In this document: positions 49,971 to 63,739 of the stretch, in pieces
How the letters are laid out: the number at the start of each line of letters is the position of its first letter
How positions within the stretch are numbered: position 1 is the stretch's first letter
Assembly: GCF_958450345.1 (NCBI RefSeq)
Contig: NW_027052602.1
Coordinates: 1-64,000 of the forward strand
Origin: Calliphora vicina
Lineage: Eukaryota > Arthropoda > Insecta > Diptera > Calliphoridae
Direction of reading: 5' to 3'
Length of the DNA: 64,000 nucleotides
Made by a program: the position numbers and the translations under genes
Notes under the pieces: generated by a model
What the model was told of the DNA's origin: nothing
What the model saw: the letters and a program-made list of their open reading frames with translations, nothing else
Database searches by the model: none

Positions 49971-52900
49971 AAAATATTGTTCTACACAAGATTTTCTATA
50001 GAAAATGTCGTCATACACTAGATTTTCTATAGAAAATATTGTTCTACACAAGATTTTCTATAGAAAATATTGTTCTACACAAGTTTTTCTATAGAAAATA
50101 TTGTTCTACACAAGATTTTCTATAGAAAATATTGTTCTACACAAGATTTTCTATAGAAAATATTGTTCTACATAAGATTTTCTATAGAAAATATTGTTCT
50201 ACACAAGATTTTCTATAGAAAATATCGTCATACACATGATTTTCTTTAGAAAATATTGTTATACTCAAGATTTTCTACAGAAAATATTTTCTATAGAAAA
50301 TATTGTTCTACACAAGATTTTCTATACAAACTATTGTTCTACACAAGATTTTATATAGAAAATGTTGTTCTACACAAGATTTTCTATAGAAAATGTTGTT
50401 CTACACAAGATTTTCTATAGAAAATGTTGTTCTACACAAGATTTTCTATAGAAAATATTGTTCTACACAAGATTTTCTATAGAAAATATTGTTCTACACA
50501 AGATTTTCTATAGAAAATATTGTTCTACATAAGATTTTCTATAGAAAATATTGTTCTACACAAGATTTTCTATAGAAAATATCGTCATACACATGATTTT
50601 CTTTAGAAAATATTGTTATACTCAAGATTTTCTACAGAAAATATTTTCTATAGAAAATATTGTTCTACACATGATTTTCTATAGAAAATATGGTTCTACA
50701 CAAGATTTTCTATAGAAAATATTGTTCTACACAAGATTTTCTATAGAAAATATTGTTCTACATAAGATTTTCTATAGAAAATATTGTTCTACACAAGATT
50801 TTCTATAGAAAATATTGTTCTACACAAGATTTTCTATAGAAAATATTGTTCTACATAAGATTTTCTATAGAAAATATTGTTCTACATAAGATTTTCTATA
50901 GAAAATATTGTTCTACACAAGATTTTCTATAGAAAATATCGTCATACACATGATTTTCTTTAGAAAATATTGTTATACTCAAGATTTTCTACAGAAAATA
51001 TTTTCTATAGAAAATATTGTTCTACACAAGATTTTCTATACAAACTATTGTTCTACACAAGGTTTTCTATAGAAAATGTTGTTCTACACAAGATTTTCTA
51101 TAGAAAATGTTGTTCTACCCAAAATTTTCTATAGAAAATGTTGTTCTACACAAGATTTTCTATAGAAAATGTTGTTCTACACAAGATTTTCTATAGAAAA
51201 TGTTGTTCTACACAAGATTTTCTATAGAAAATGTTGTTCTACACAAGATTTTCTATAGAAAATTTTGTTCTACACAAGATTTTCTATAGAAAATTTTGTT
51301 CTACACAAGATTTTCTATAGAAAATTTTGTTCTACACAAGATTTTCTATAGAAAATTTTGTTCTACACAAGATTTTCTATAGAAAATTTTGTTCTACACA
51401 AGATTTTCTATAGAAAATGTTGTTCTACACAAGATTTTCTATAGAAAATGTTGTTCTACACAAGATTTTCTATAGAAAATGCTGTTCTACACAAGATTTT
51501 CTATAGAAAATGTTGTTCTACACAAGATTTTCTATAGAAAATGTTGTTCTACACAAGATTTTCTATAGAAAATGTTGTTCTACACAAGATTTTCTATAGA
51601 AAATATTGTTCTACACAAGATTTTCTATAGAAAATATTGTTCTACACAAGATTTTCTATAGAAAATATTGTTCTACACAAGATTTTCTATAGAAAATATT
51701 GTTCTACACAAGATTTTCTATAGAAAATATTGTTCTACACAAGATTTTCTATAGAAAATATTGTTCTACACAAGATTTTCTATAGAAAATATTGTTCTAC
51801 ACAAGATTTTCTATAGAAAATATTATTCTACACAAGATTTTCTATAGAAAATATTGTTCTACACAAGATTTTCTATAGAAAATATTGTTCTACACAAGAT
51901 TTTCTATAGAAAATATTGTTCTACACAAGATTTTCTATAGAAAATATTGTTCTACACAAGATTTTCTATAGAAAATATTGTTCTACACAAGATTTTCTAT
52001 AGAAAATATTGTTCTACACAAGATTTTCTATAGAAAATATTGTTCTACACAAGATTTTCTATAGAAAATATTGTTCTACACAAGATTTTCTATAGAAAAT
52101 ATTGTTCTACACAAGATTTTCTATAGAAAATATTGTTCTACACAAGATTTTCTATAGAAAATATTGTTCTACACAAGATTTTCTATAGAAAATATTGTTC
52201 TACACAAGATTTTCTATAGAAAATATTGTTCTACACAAGATTTTCTATAGAAAATATTGTTCTACACAAGATTTTCTATAGAAAATATTGTTCTACACAA
52301 GATTTTCTATAGAAAATATTGTTCTACACAAGATTTTCTATAGAAAATATTGTTCTACACAAGATTTTCTATAGAAAATATTGTTCTACACAAGATTTTC
52401 TATAGAAAATATTGTTCTACACAAGATTTTCTATAGAAAATATTGTTCTACACAAGATTTTCTATAGAAAATATTGTTCTACACAAGATTTTCTATAGAA
52501 AATATTGTTCTACACAAGATTTTCTATAGAAAATATTGTTCTACACAAGATTTTCTATAGAAAATATTGTTCTACACAAGATTTTCTATAGAAAATATTG
52601 TTCTACACAAGATTTTCTATAGAAAATATTGTTCTACACAAGATTTTCTATAGAAAATATTGTTCTACACAAGATTTTCTATAGAAAATGTTGATCTACA
52701 CAAGATTTTCTATAAAATGTCATACTCAAGATTTTCTACAGAAAATATTTTCTATAGAAAATATTGTTCTACACAAGATTTTCTATAGAAAATATTGTTC
52801 TACACAAGATTTTCTATAGAAAATATTGTTCTACACAAGATTTTCTATAGAAAATATTGTTCTACACAAGATTTTCTATAGAAAATATTGTTCTACACAA

Positions 52901-55900
52901 GATTTTCCATAGAAAATATCGTCATACACAAGATTTTCTATAGAAAATATTGTTATACTAAAGATTTTCTATAGAAAATATTGTTATACTAAAGATTTTC
53001 TACAGAAAATATTGTTATACTCAAGATTTTCTACAGAAAATATTGTTATACTCAAGATTTTCTACAGAAAATATTGTTCTACACAAGATTTTCTAAAGAA
53101 AATATTGTTCTACACAAGATTTTCTATAAAAAATATTGTTCTACACAAGATTTTCTATAGAAAATATCGTCATACACTAGATTTTCTATAGAAAATATTG
53201 TTCTACACAAGATTTTCTATAGAAAATATTGTTCTACACAAGATTTTCTATAGAAAATATCGTCATACACATGATTTTCTATAGAAAATATTGTTATACT
53301 CAAGATTTTCTACAGAAAATATTTTCTATAGAAAATATTGTTCTACACAAGATTTTCTATACAAAATATTGTTCTACACAAAATTTTATATAGAAAATGT
53401 TGTTCTACACAAGATTTTCTATACAAAATATTGTTCTACACAAGATTTTCTATAGAAAATATTGTTCTACACAAGATTTTCTATAGAAAATATTGTTCTA
53501 CATAAGATTTTCTATAGAAAATATTGTTCTACACAAGATTTTCTATAGAAAATATCGTCATACACATGATTTTCTTTAGAAAATATTGTTATACTCAAGA
53601 TTTTCTACAGAAAATATTTTCTATAGAAAATATTGTTCTACACAAGATTTTCTATACAAACTATTGTTCTACACAAGATTTTATATAGAAAATGTTGTTC
53701 TACACAAGATTTTCTATAGAAAATGTTGTTCTACACAAGATTTTCTATAGAAAATATTGTTCTACACAAGATTTTCTATAGAAAATATTGTTCTACACAA
53801 GATTTTCTATAGAAAATATTGTTCTACACAAGATTTTCTATAGAAAATATTGTTCTACACAAGATTTTCTATAGAAAATATTGTTCTACACAAGATTTTC
53901 TATAGAAAATATTGTTCTACACAAGATTTTCTATAGAAAATATCGTCATACACATGATTTTCTTTAGAAAATATTGTTATACTCAAGATTTTCTACAGAA
54001 AATATTTTCTATAGAAAATATTGTTCTACACATGATTTTCTATAGAAAATATGGTTCTACACAAGATTTTCTATAGAAAATATTGTTCTACATAAGATTT
54101 TCTATAGAAAATATTGTTCTACACAAGATTTTCTATAGAAAATATTGTTCTACACAAGATTTTCTATAGAAAATATTGTTCTACATAAGATTTTCTATAG
54201 AAAATATTGTTCTACATAAGATTTTCTATAGAAAATATTGTTCTACACAAGATTTTCTATAGAAAATATCGTCATACACATGATTTTCTTTAGAAAATAT
54301 TGTTATACTCAAGATTTTCTACAGAAAATATTTTCTATAGAAAATATTGTTCTACACAAGATTTTCTATACAAACTATTGTTCTACACAAGATTTTATAT
54401 AGAAAATGTTGTTCTACACAAGATTTTCTATAGAAAATATTGTTCTACACAAGATTTTCTATAGAAAATGTTGATCTAAACAAGATTTTCTACAGAAAAT
54501 ATTGTTCTACACAAGATTTTCTATAGAAAATATTGTTCTACGCAAGACTTTCTATAGAAAATATCGTCATACACTAGATTTTCTATAGAAAATATTGTTC
54601 TACACAAGATTTTCTATAGAAAATATTGTTCTACACAAGTTTTTCTATAGAAAATATTGTTCTACACAAGATTTTCTATAGAAAATATTGTTCTACACAA
54701 GTTTTTCTATAGAAAATATTGTTCTACACAAGTTTTTCTATAGAAAATATTGTTCTACACAAGATTTTCTATAGAAAATATTGTTCTACACAAGATTTTC
54801 TATAGAAAATATTGTTCTACACAAGATTTTCTATAGAAAATGTTGATCTACACAAGATTTTCTATAGAAAATGTTTTATCTACACAAGATTTTCTATAGA
54901 AAATGTTTTATCTACACAAGATTTTCTATAGAAAATGTCGTCATACACAAGATTTTCTATAGAAAATATTGTTCTACACAAGATTTTCTATAGATGATTT
55001 TCTATAGAAAATATTGTTATACTCAAGATTTTCTACAGAAAATATTTTCTATAGAAAATATTGTTCTACACAAGATTTTCTATACAAAATATTGTTCTAC
55101 ACAAGATTTTCTATACAAAATATTGTTCTACACAAGATTTTCTATAGAAAATATTGTTCTACACAAGATTTTCTATAGAAAATATTGTTCTACACAAGAT
55201 TTTCTATAGAAAATATTGTTCTACACAAGATTTTCTATAGAAAATATTGTTCTACACAAGATTTTCTATAGAAAATATTGTTCTACACAAGATTTTCTAT
55301 AGAAAATATTGTTCTACACAAGATTTTCTATAGAAAATATTGTTCTACACAAGATTTTCTATAGAAAATATTGTTCTACACAAGATTTTCTATAGAAAAT
55401 GTTGATCTACACAAGATTTTCTATAGAAAATGTTGATCTACACAAGATTTTCTATAGAAAATGTTGATCTACACAAGATTTTCTATAGAAAATGTCGTCA
55501 TACACAAGATTTTCTATGGAAAATATTGTTATACTCAAGATTTTCTACACCAAATATTGTTATACTCAAGATTTTCTACAGCAAATATTGTTATACACAA
55601 GATTGTTTATAGAAAATATTGTTCTACGCAAGATTTTCTATAGAAAATATTGTTCTACGCAAGATTTTCTATAGAAAATATTGTTCTACGCAAGATTTTC
55701 TATAGAAAATATTGTTCTACACAAGATTTTCTATAGAAAATATTGTTCTACACAAGATTTTCTATAGAAAATATTGTTCTACACAAGATTTTCTATAGAA
55801 AATTTTGTTCTACACAAGATTTTCTATAGAAAATTTTGTTCTACACAAGATTTTCTATAGAAAATGTTGATCTACACAAGATTTTCTATAGAAAATGTTT

Positions 55901-57204
55901 TATCTACACAAGATTTTCTATAGAAAATGTCGTCATACACAAGATTTTCTATAGAAAATATTGTTATACACAAGATTTTCTACAGAAAATATTTTCTATA
56001 GAAAATATTGTTCTACACAAGATTTTCTATACAAAATATTGTTCTACACAAGATTTTCTATAGAAAATATTGTTCTACGCAAGATTTTCTATAGAAAATA
56101 TTGTTCTACACAAGATTTTCTATAGAAAATATCGTCATACACAAGATTTTCTATAGAAAATATTGTTATACTAAAGATTTTCTACAGAAAATATTGTTAT
56201 ACTAAAGATTTTCTACAGAAAATATTGTTATACTAAAGATTTTCTACAGAAAATATTGTTCTACACAAGATTTTCTATACAAAATATTGTTCTACATAAG
56301 ATTTTCTATACAAAATATTGTTCTACATAAGATTTTCTATACAAAATATTGTTCTACACAAGATTTTCTATACAAAATATTGTTCTACACAAGATTTTCT
56401 ATACAAAATATTGTTCTACACAAGATTTTCTATAGAAAATATTGTTCTACACAAGATTTTCTACAGAAAATATTGTTATACTAAAGATTTTCTACAGAAA
56501 ATATTGTTATACTAAAGATTTTCTACAGAAAATATTGTTATACTAAAGATTTTCTACAGAAAATATTGTTATACTCAAGATTTTCTACAGAAAATATTGT
56601 TCTACACAAGATTTTCTATAGAAAATATTGTTCTACACAAGATTTTCTATAGAAAATATTGTTCTACACAAGATTTTCTATAGAAAATATTGTTCTACAC
56701 AAGATTTTCTATAGAAAATATTGTTCTACACAAGATTTTCTATAGAAAATATTGTTCTACACAAGATTTTCTATAGAAAATATTGTTCTACACAAGATTT
56801 TCTATAGAAAATATTGTCATACACAAGATTTTCTATAGAAAATATTGTTATACTAAAGATTTTCTATAGAAAATATTGTCATACACAAGATTTTCTATAG
56901 AAAATATTGTTATACTAAAGATTTCCTACAGAAAATATTGTTATACTAAAGATTTTCTACAGAAAATATTGTTATACTAAAGATTTTCTACAGAAAATAT
57001 TGTTATACTCAAGATATTCTACAGAAAATATTGTTATACACAAGATTTTCTATAAAAAATATTGTTCTACACAAGATTTTCTATAAAAAATATTGTTCTA
57101 CACAAGATTTTCTATAGAAAATATCGTCATACACTAGATTTTCTATAGAAAATATTGTTCTACACAAGATTTTCTACAGAAAATGTTGTTCTACACAAGA
57201 TTTT

Positions 57205-57535
57205 GACCTATATCTTGGATATCTAATGATAGATATTTCATATGGATATCTAATGATAGATATTTCAAAGACCTTTGCAACGACGTATATCAGACCATAG
57301 TAAGTTGGACCTACAATGGGTCAAAAATCGAAAAAATATTTTTTAACCCAAATTTTTTTCTTTCACTAAATTTAAAAAAAAATTATAAAACAATTTCGAA
57401 AAAAAAATTTAAAAAAATTGGAAAAATAAAATTGTATTTGTGTTTATCTAAAAATATTTAAAATTTTTATTTTAAAGTATAATTTGGTGAAGGGTATTTA
57501 AGATTCGGCACAGCCGAATATAGCTCTCTTACTTG
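57205..57535 (+). mobile_element. DINE-1-like 3' half
   Basis: Resumes at GACCTATATCTTGG, within the DINE-1-like body, joined to satellite B at a shared ATTTT. It contains a local direct repeat of GGATATCTAATGATAGATAT (57,217 and 57,243), GTAAGTTGGACCTACAATGG, an AT-rich tract (57,330-57,470), subterminal GAAGGGTATTTAAG, the hairpin ATTCGGC-ACA-GCCGAAT (57,503-57,519) and tail ending CTTG at 57,535. Confidence 0.78.
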
Positions 57536-59015
57536 TTTTATATTTGGATTGCATGAGATTGTAGCTTTCTAACAAGGAATAACTTAAGTAGCTAGCATAA
57601 ACAGTACCCGATATATATGCGGGTATACCGGACATTTTTCGAAAAATGTCCCAAAATTACCCCAGTTTTTAACGACTTCATATAAATCGCAATTCTAAAG
57701 GCCCCTAAAGTGCTAGGAAGCTACATTTTTTTATATTTGGATGACATGAGATTGTAGCGTTCTAACAGGGTATAACTTAAGTAGCTAGCATAAATAGTAC
57801 CCGATATATATGCGGGTATATCGGACATTTTTCGAAAAATGTCCCAAAATTACCCAGTTTTTAACGACTTCATATAAATCGCAATTTTAAAAGGCCCTAA
57901 AGAGCTAGGAAGCTAAATTTTTCTATATTTGGATGGCATGAGATTGTAGCTTTCTAACAAGATCTAACTTAAGTAGCTAGCATAAACAGTACCCGATATA
58001 TATGCGGGTATACCCCAGTTTTTAACGACTTCATATAAATCGCAATTCTAAAGGCCCCTAAAGTGCTAGGAAGCTACATTTTTTTATATTTGGATGGCAT
58101 GAGATTGTAGCTTTCTAACAAGGTATAACTTAAGTAGCTAGCATAAATAGTACCCGATATATATGCGGGTGTATCGGACATTTTTCGAAAAATGTCCCAA
58201 AATTACCACAGTTTTTAACGACTTCATATAAATCGCAATTCTAAAGGCCCCTAAAGTGCTAGGAAGCTACATTTTTTCATATTTGGATGGCATGAGATTG
58301 TAGCTTTCTAACAAGGTATAACTTAAGTAGCTAGCATAAACAGTACCCGATATATATGCGGGTATACCCCAGTTTTTAACGACTTCATATAAATCGCAAT
58401 TTTAAAAGGCCCTAAAGAGCTAGAAAGCTAAATTTTTTTATATTTAAATGGCATGAGATTGTAGCTTTCTAACAAGGTATAACGTAAGTAGCTGGCATAA
58501 ATAGTACCCGATATATATGCGGGTATATCGGAAATTTTTCGAAAAATGTCCCAAAATTACCCCAGTTTTTAACGACTTCATATAAATCGCAATTCTAAAG
58601 GCCCCTAAAGTGCTAGGAAGCTACACTTTTTTATATTTGGATGGCATGAGATTGTAGCTTTCTAACAGGGTATAACTTAAGTAGCTAGCATAAATAGTAC
58701 CCGATATATATGCGGGTATATCGGACATTTTTCGAAAAATGTTACAAAATTACCCCAGTTTTTAACGACTTCATATAAATCGCAATTTTAAAAGGCCCTA
58801 AAGAGCTAGAAAGCTAAATTTTTTTATATTTAAATGGCATGAGATTGTAGCTTTCTAACAAGGTATAACTTAAGTAGCTAGCATAAATAGTACCCGATAT
58901 ATATGCGGGTGTATCGGACATTTTTCGAAAAATGTCCCAAAATTACCCCAGTTTTTAACGACTTCATATAAATCGCAATTCTAAAGGCCCCTAAAGTGCT
59001 AGGAAGCTAGTTTTT
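57536..59015. repeat. Satellite A, block III, diverged monomers
   Basis: About eight monomers between two DINE-1-like blocks. They show private variants (GCTACATTTTTTT, TATATTTAAATGGC, GCGGGTGTATCGG) and two monomers in which GCGGGTATACCCCAG replaces the palindrome region (near 58,004 and 58,357). The variants resemble those at 40,990-41,274. Confidence 0.95.
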
Positions 59016-59156
59016 TATACCCTTCACCTTCGTGAGAAGGGTATATATAAGTTTGTCATTCCGTTTGTAATTTCTACATTTTTCATTTCCGACCCTATAA
59101 AGTATATATATTCTGGATCCTTATAGATAGCGGAGTCGATTAAGCCATGTCCGTCC

Positions 59157-59198
<42 letters not shown>

Positions 59199-59405
59199 TG
59201 TAGGTGAATAAAAATACTTTGTGTTTTTATATATCAAAAAATATTAAGTTTTCATTTTCTTAATTAATTTTATTAATCATATTAGTTTTCAATAATTTTC
59301 ATTATAATTTTCAATATTCTACAACAAACAATAAAATCTTGTAATTTTGAAATAAAACCAGAATATTGTATTTTATTTTAAAATAATATAAATATAATCT
59401 CTACA
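59199..59405 (+). repeat. LTR, 207 bp
   Basis: Begins TGTAGG and ends TCTACA, with the TG...CA termini usual for LTRs. Two AATAAA motifs lie at 59,330 and 59,351. It is directly followed by AATTTTGGCGATCCTGC, which looks like a primer-binding region. Confidence 0.82.
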
Positions 59406-59409
59406 AATT

Positions 59410-59427
59410 TTGGCGATCCTGCATTTT
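59410..59427 (+). promoter_or_regulatory. Candidate primer-binding site
   Basis: TTGGCGATCCTGC a few bases after the LTR end. TGGCGA at this place is common in Gypsy-type elements of insects, where the 3' end of a tRNA primes minus-strand DNA. I cannot assign the tRNA. Confidence 0.5.
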
Positions 59428-59932
59428 ACACGTGAAGAAATAAAACGAATAATATTCCGTGTAATTAAGAAAATATTAATTTTTCGAAACAATTACCTGC
59501 AATTTGAAATTAATGCAAAAATAAATACCATCTAATCTCAACAAATAAATATCATCTAATCTCTACAACGCCTGTCTTTATCATCTATAAATTTCAAAGA
59601 CGACAAATCCAATTTGTATTATCAACTATAAAGTAATTCATCTGAAGATTCACATCAGTTTCAGTTCAAGTCACAGCAAGTCACTATTATTATAATCAAG
59701 ATAAGTTGACCATCAGTTTTAAATTTCCGAGAAAAGAAGTCAGTATAAGTGTTTATTTCTTGTTCCATATTCAAATATTTCTTAATATTGTTTGCCTATT
59801 ATTGTTTACTTTTAAAAATACTAAATATCTACATACATATCTAATCACGATTATTATCATAACTAAATTAACGAATAATTAATTTAATTTAAACTTTAAT
59901 TTCGATTTTATTTGTAAACTTTCCCTCTTAAA

Positions 59933-60370
59933 ATGACCACTCGCTCTCCAACACGTACTAATACACATACACAAAATTCAACACATTCACAATCTAATTC
60001 AATAACTACAAATAACAATTTAAACTCAAATTTGACTAGTAATCATCCGATCGATAGAATACCCCAAATTGATTTAGACATATGTGCTTCCTCTGTTAAA
60101 CTCCCTCAATTCTGGACCAATTGTCCAGATGCATGGTTTGTTCACGCCGAAATGCAATTTGCAACCAAAGGCATTACTACAGACCAAACCAAATATGAAT
60201 ATATTATAACTGCTTTACCACAAGAAGTTATAATAAAAGTGTTAGACATAATTCAAAATCCAACTACAAATTTTCGGTATCTTAATCTTAAAAAGGTGTT
60301 AATTGAACGTCACTCCCTAAGTGAAACTTCTAAATTAGACAAAATTACAAGATTTTATTGTTTGTTGTAG
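59933..60370 (+). pseudogene. Truncated gag of Ty3/Gypsy-type element
   Basis: A 145-codon frame; the first ATG after a long AT-rich leader (59,428-59,932) is the likely start. Residues 1-45 are Thr-, Asn- and Ser-rich. From about residue 50 to 136 it has the helical N-terminal Gag region found in many arthropod Gypsy-type elements, with LPQFW (57-61), AWF (67-69) followed by acidic-aromatic spacing, and a TDQTKYEYIITALP stretch. This resembles the domain called DUF7041, a name given from memory. Codons from 137 on come from the inverted LTR, so the natural protein is cut off; nucleocapsid knuckles and Pol are gone. The remnant has no visible in-frame stop or shift, which fits a young insertion. 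Confidence 0.78.
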
Positions 60371-60490
60371 AATATTGAAAATTATAATGAAAATTATTGA
60401 AAACTAATATGATTAATAAAATTAATTAAGAAAATGAAAACTTAATATTTTTTGATATATAAAAACACAAAGTATTTTTATTCACCTACA
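60340..60490 (-). repeat. Inverted partial LTR (151 bp)
   Basis: Exact reverse complement, as far as I can read, of 59,199-59,349. It stops two bases short of the AATAAA at 59,351 and joins gag directly. Together with the left LTR it forms 151-bp inverted arms separated by about 1 kb. Confidence 0.9.
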
Positions 60491-63103
<2,613 letters not shown>

Positions 63104-63393
63104 TGAAATCAGTTTTCTGAAGACCCCAGATATCTTCGGGATCCAAATCTTCAATAATTCTGTCAGACATGCTTTCGAGAATTTTGCTATTTAAAATCAG
63201 CAAAATCGGTCCACAAATGGCTGAGATATGAGGAAAAAACCAAGACAACCTCTATTTTTGACCTATTTTTTACCTATATCTGGATTACTAAGACATTAAT
63301 AGACAATATGGATATCTAATGATAGATATTTCAAAGACATTTGCAACGACGTACATAAGACCATAGTAAGTTGGACCTACAATGGGTCAAAAT

Positions 63394-63660
63394 CGGGAAA
63401 AAAAATTTTGAACCCGAATTTTTTTAAAAAAAAAAAAAAATTTAAAAACAAAAAAAAAAATTTAAAATTTAAAAAAAAAAAATTTTTAAAATTTTAAAAA
63501 AAAAATTTTTAAAATTTAAAAAAAAATTTTTTTTTTAAAATTGAAAAAAAAAAAAAAATTTTAAATTTAAAAAAAAAAAATTTAAAATAACAATCGAAAA
63601 TTTTTTTTTTACAAAAAATTCAAAAAACAACTGGAAAAAAAATTTAATTTTGTTTACCTA
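63394..63660. repeat. AT-rich low-complexity tract in DINE-1-like copy C
   Basis: Alternating A and T runs, the same part of the element as 27,005-27,190 in copy A and 57,330-57,470 in the composite. Length and run pattern differ between copies, as expected for a slippage-prone tract. Confidence 0.85.
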
Positions 63661-63739
63661 AAAATATTTAAAATTTTCAAGTATAATTTGGTGAAGGGTA
63701 TATAAGATTCGGCACAGCCGAATATAGCACTCTTACTTG

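Larger units (their letters stand above)
43371..57204. repeat. Satellite B, 31-bp tandem array
   Basis: About 13.8 kb, near 445 copies of a 31-bp unit made of the 14-bp perfect palindrome TTTTCTATAGAAAA plus a 17-bp spacer of the type TATTGTTCTACACAAGA. The array begins with degenerate units (43,371-43,680), then homogeneous blocks with spacer TGTTG (43,760-44,480) and TATTG (44,480-45,350), then mixed blocks with variants GTCGTCATACAC, GTTGATCTACAC, ACAGAAAA for ATAGAAAA and a truncated unit GAAAATATTTTCTATAG. Because 31 is not a multiple of three, long open frames arise by chance and rotate through all phases; they end where TAG of the palindrome falls in frame. Confidence 0.97.
41275..57535 (+). 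mobile_element. 16.3-kb composite bounded by DINE-1-like 5' and 3' ends
   Basis: The block interrupts one satellite A monomer: AGGAAGCTAGTTTT lies to its left and TTTTATATTTGG to its right, which together restore the monomer. Its left end is a DINE-1-like 5' terminus (TATACC) and its right end a DINE-1-like 3' terminus (hairpin, then CTTG). Inside are a 3'-truncated DINE-1-like copy, low-copy DNA with two MITEs, a second DINE-1-like 5' end, the 31-bp satellite B array, and a DINE-1-like 3' half. About 110 bp of the DINE-1-like body is present in both outer parts, so this is not one copy simply split in two. Movement as a single read-through rolling-circle unit is one explanation; nested insertion and later expansion is another. 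Confidence 0.6.
59199..60490 (+). mobile_element. Aberrant LTR retrotransposon (Ty3/Gypsy type), partial
   Basis: 1,292 bp within the TGTC tract. Order: full LTR (59,199-59,405), candidate primer site, leader, 5' part of gag, then an inverted partial LTR (60,340-60,490). Both outer ends therefore read TGTAGGTG inward. Protease, reverse transcriptase and integrase are absent. The target duplication cannot be recognised inside a tetranucleotide repeat. Confidence 0.85.

Noticed and set aside
46589..56515. Series of 60-75 codon frames in satellite B with IFYRKYC/TQDFL patterns
   Set aside because: Generated by the 31-bp unit cycling through three phases; they end at the TAG of the palindrome.
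43371..57204. CRISPR-like array (palindromic repeat with regular spacing)
   Set aside because: The spacers are also near-identical, the unit is a 31-bp satellite, and the context is clearly eukaryotic transposon DNA.
59199..60490. Reading the inverted arms as terminal inverted repeats of a DNA transposon
   Set aside because: The left arm continues into a full LTR with TG...CA ends, AATAAA and a primer-binding-like site, followed by a Gypsy-type gag; the right arm is only part of that LTR.
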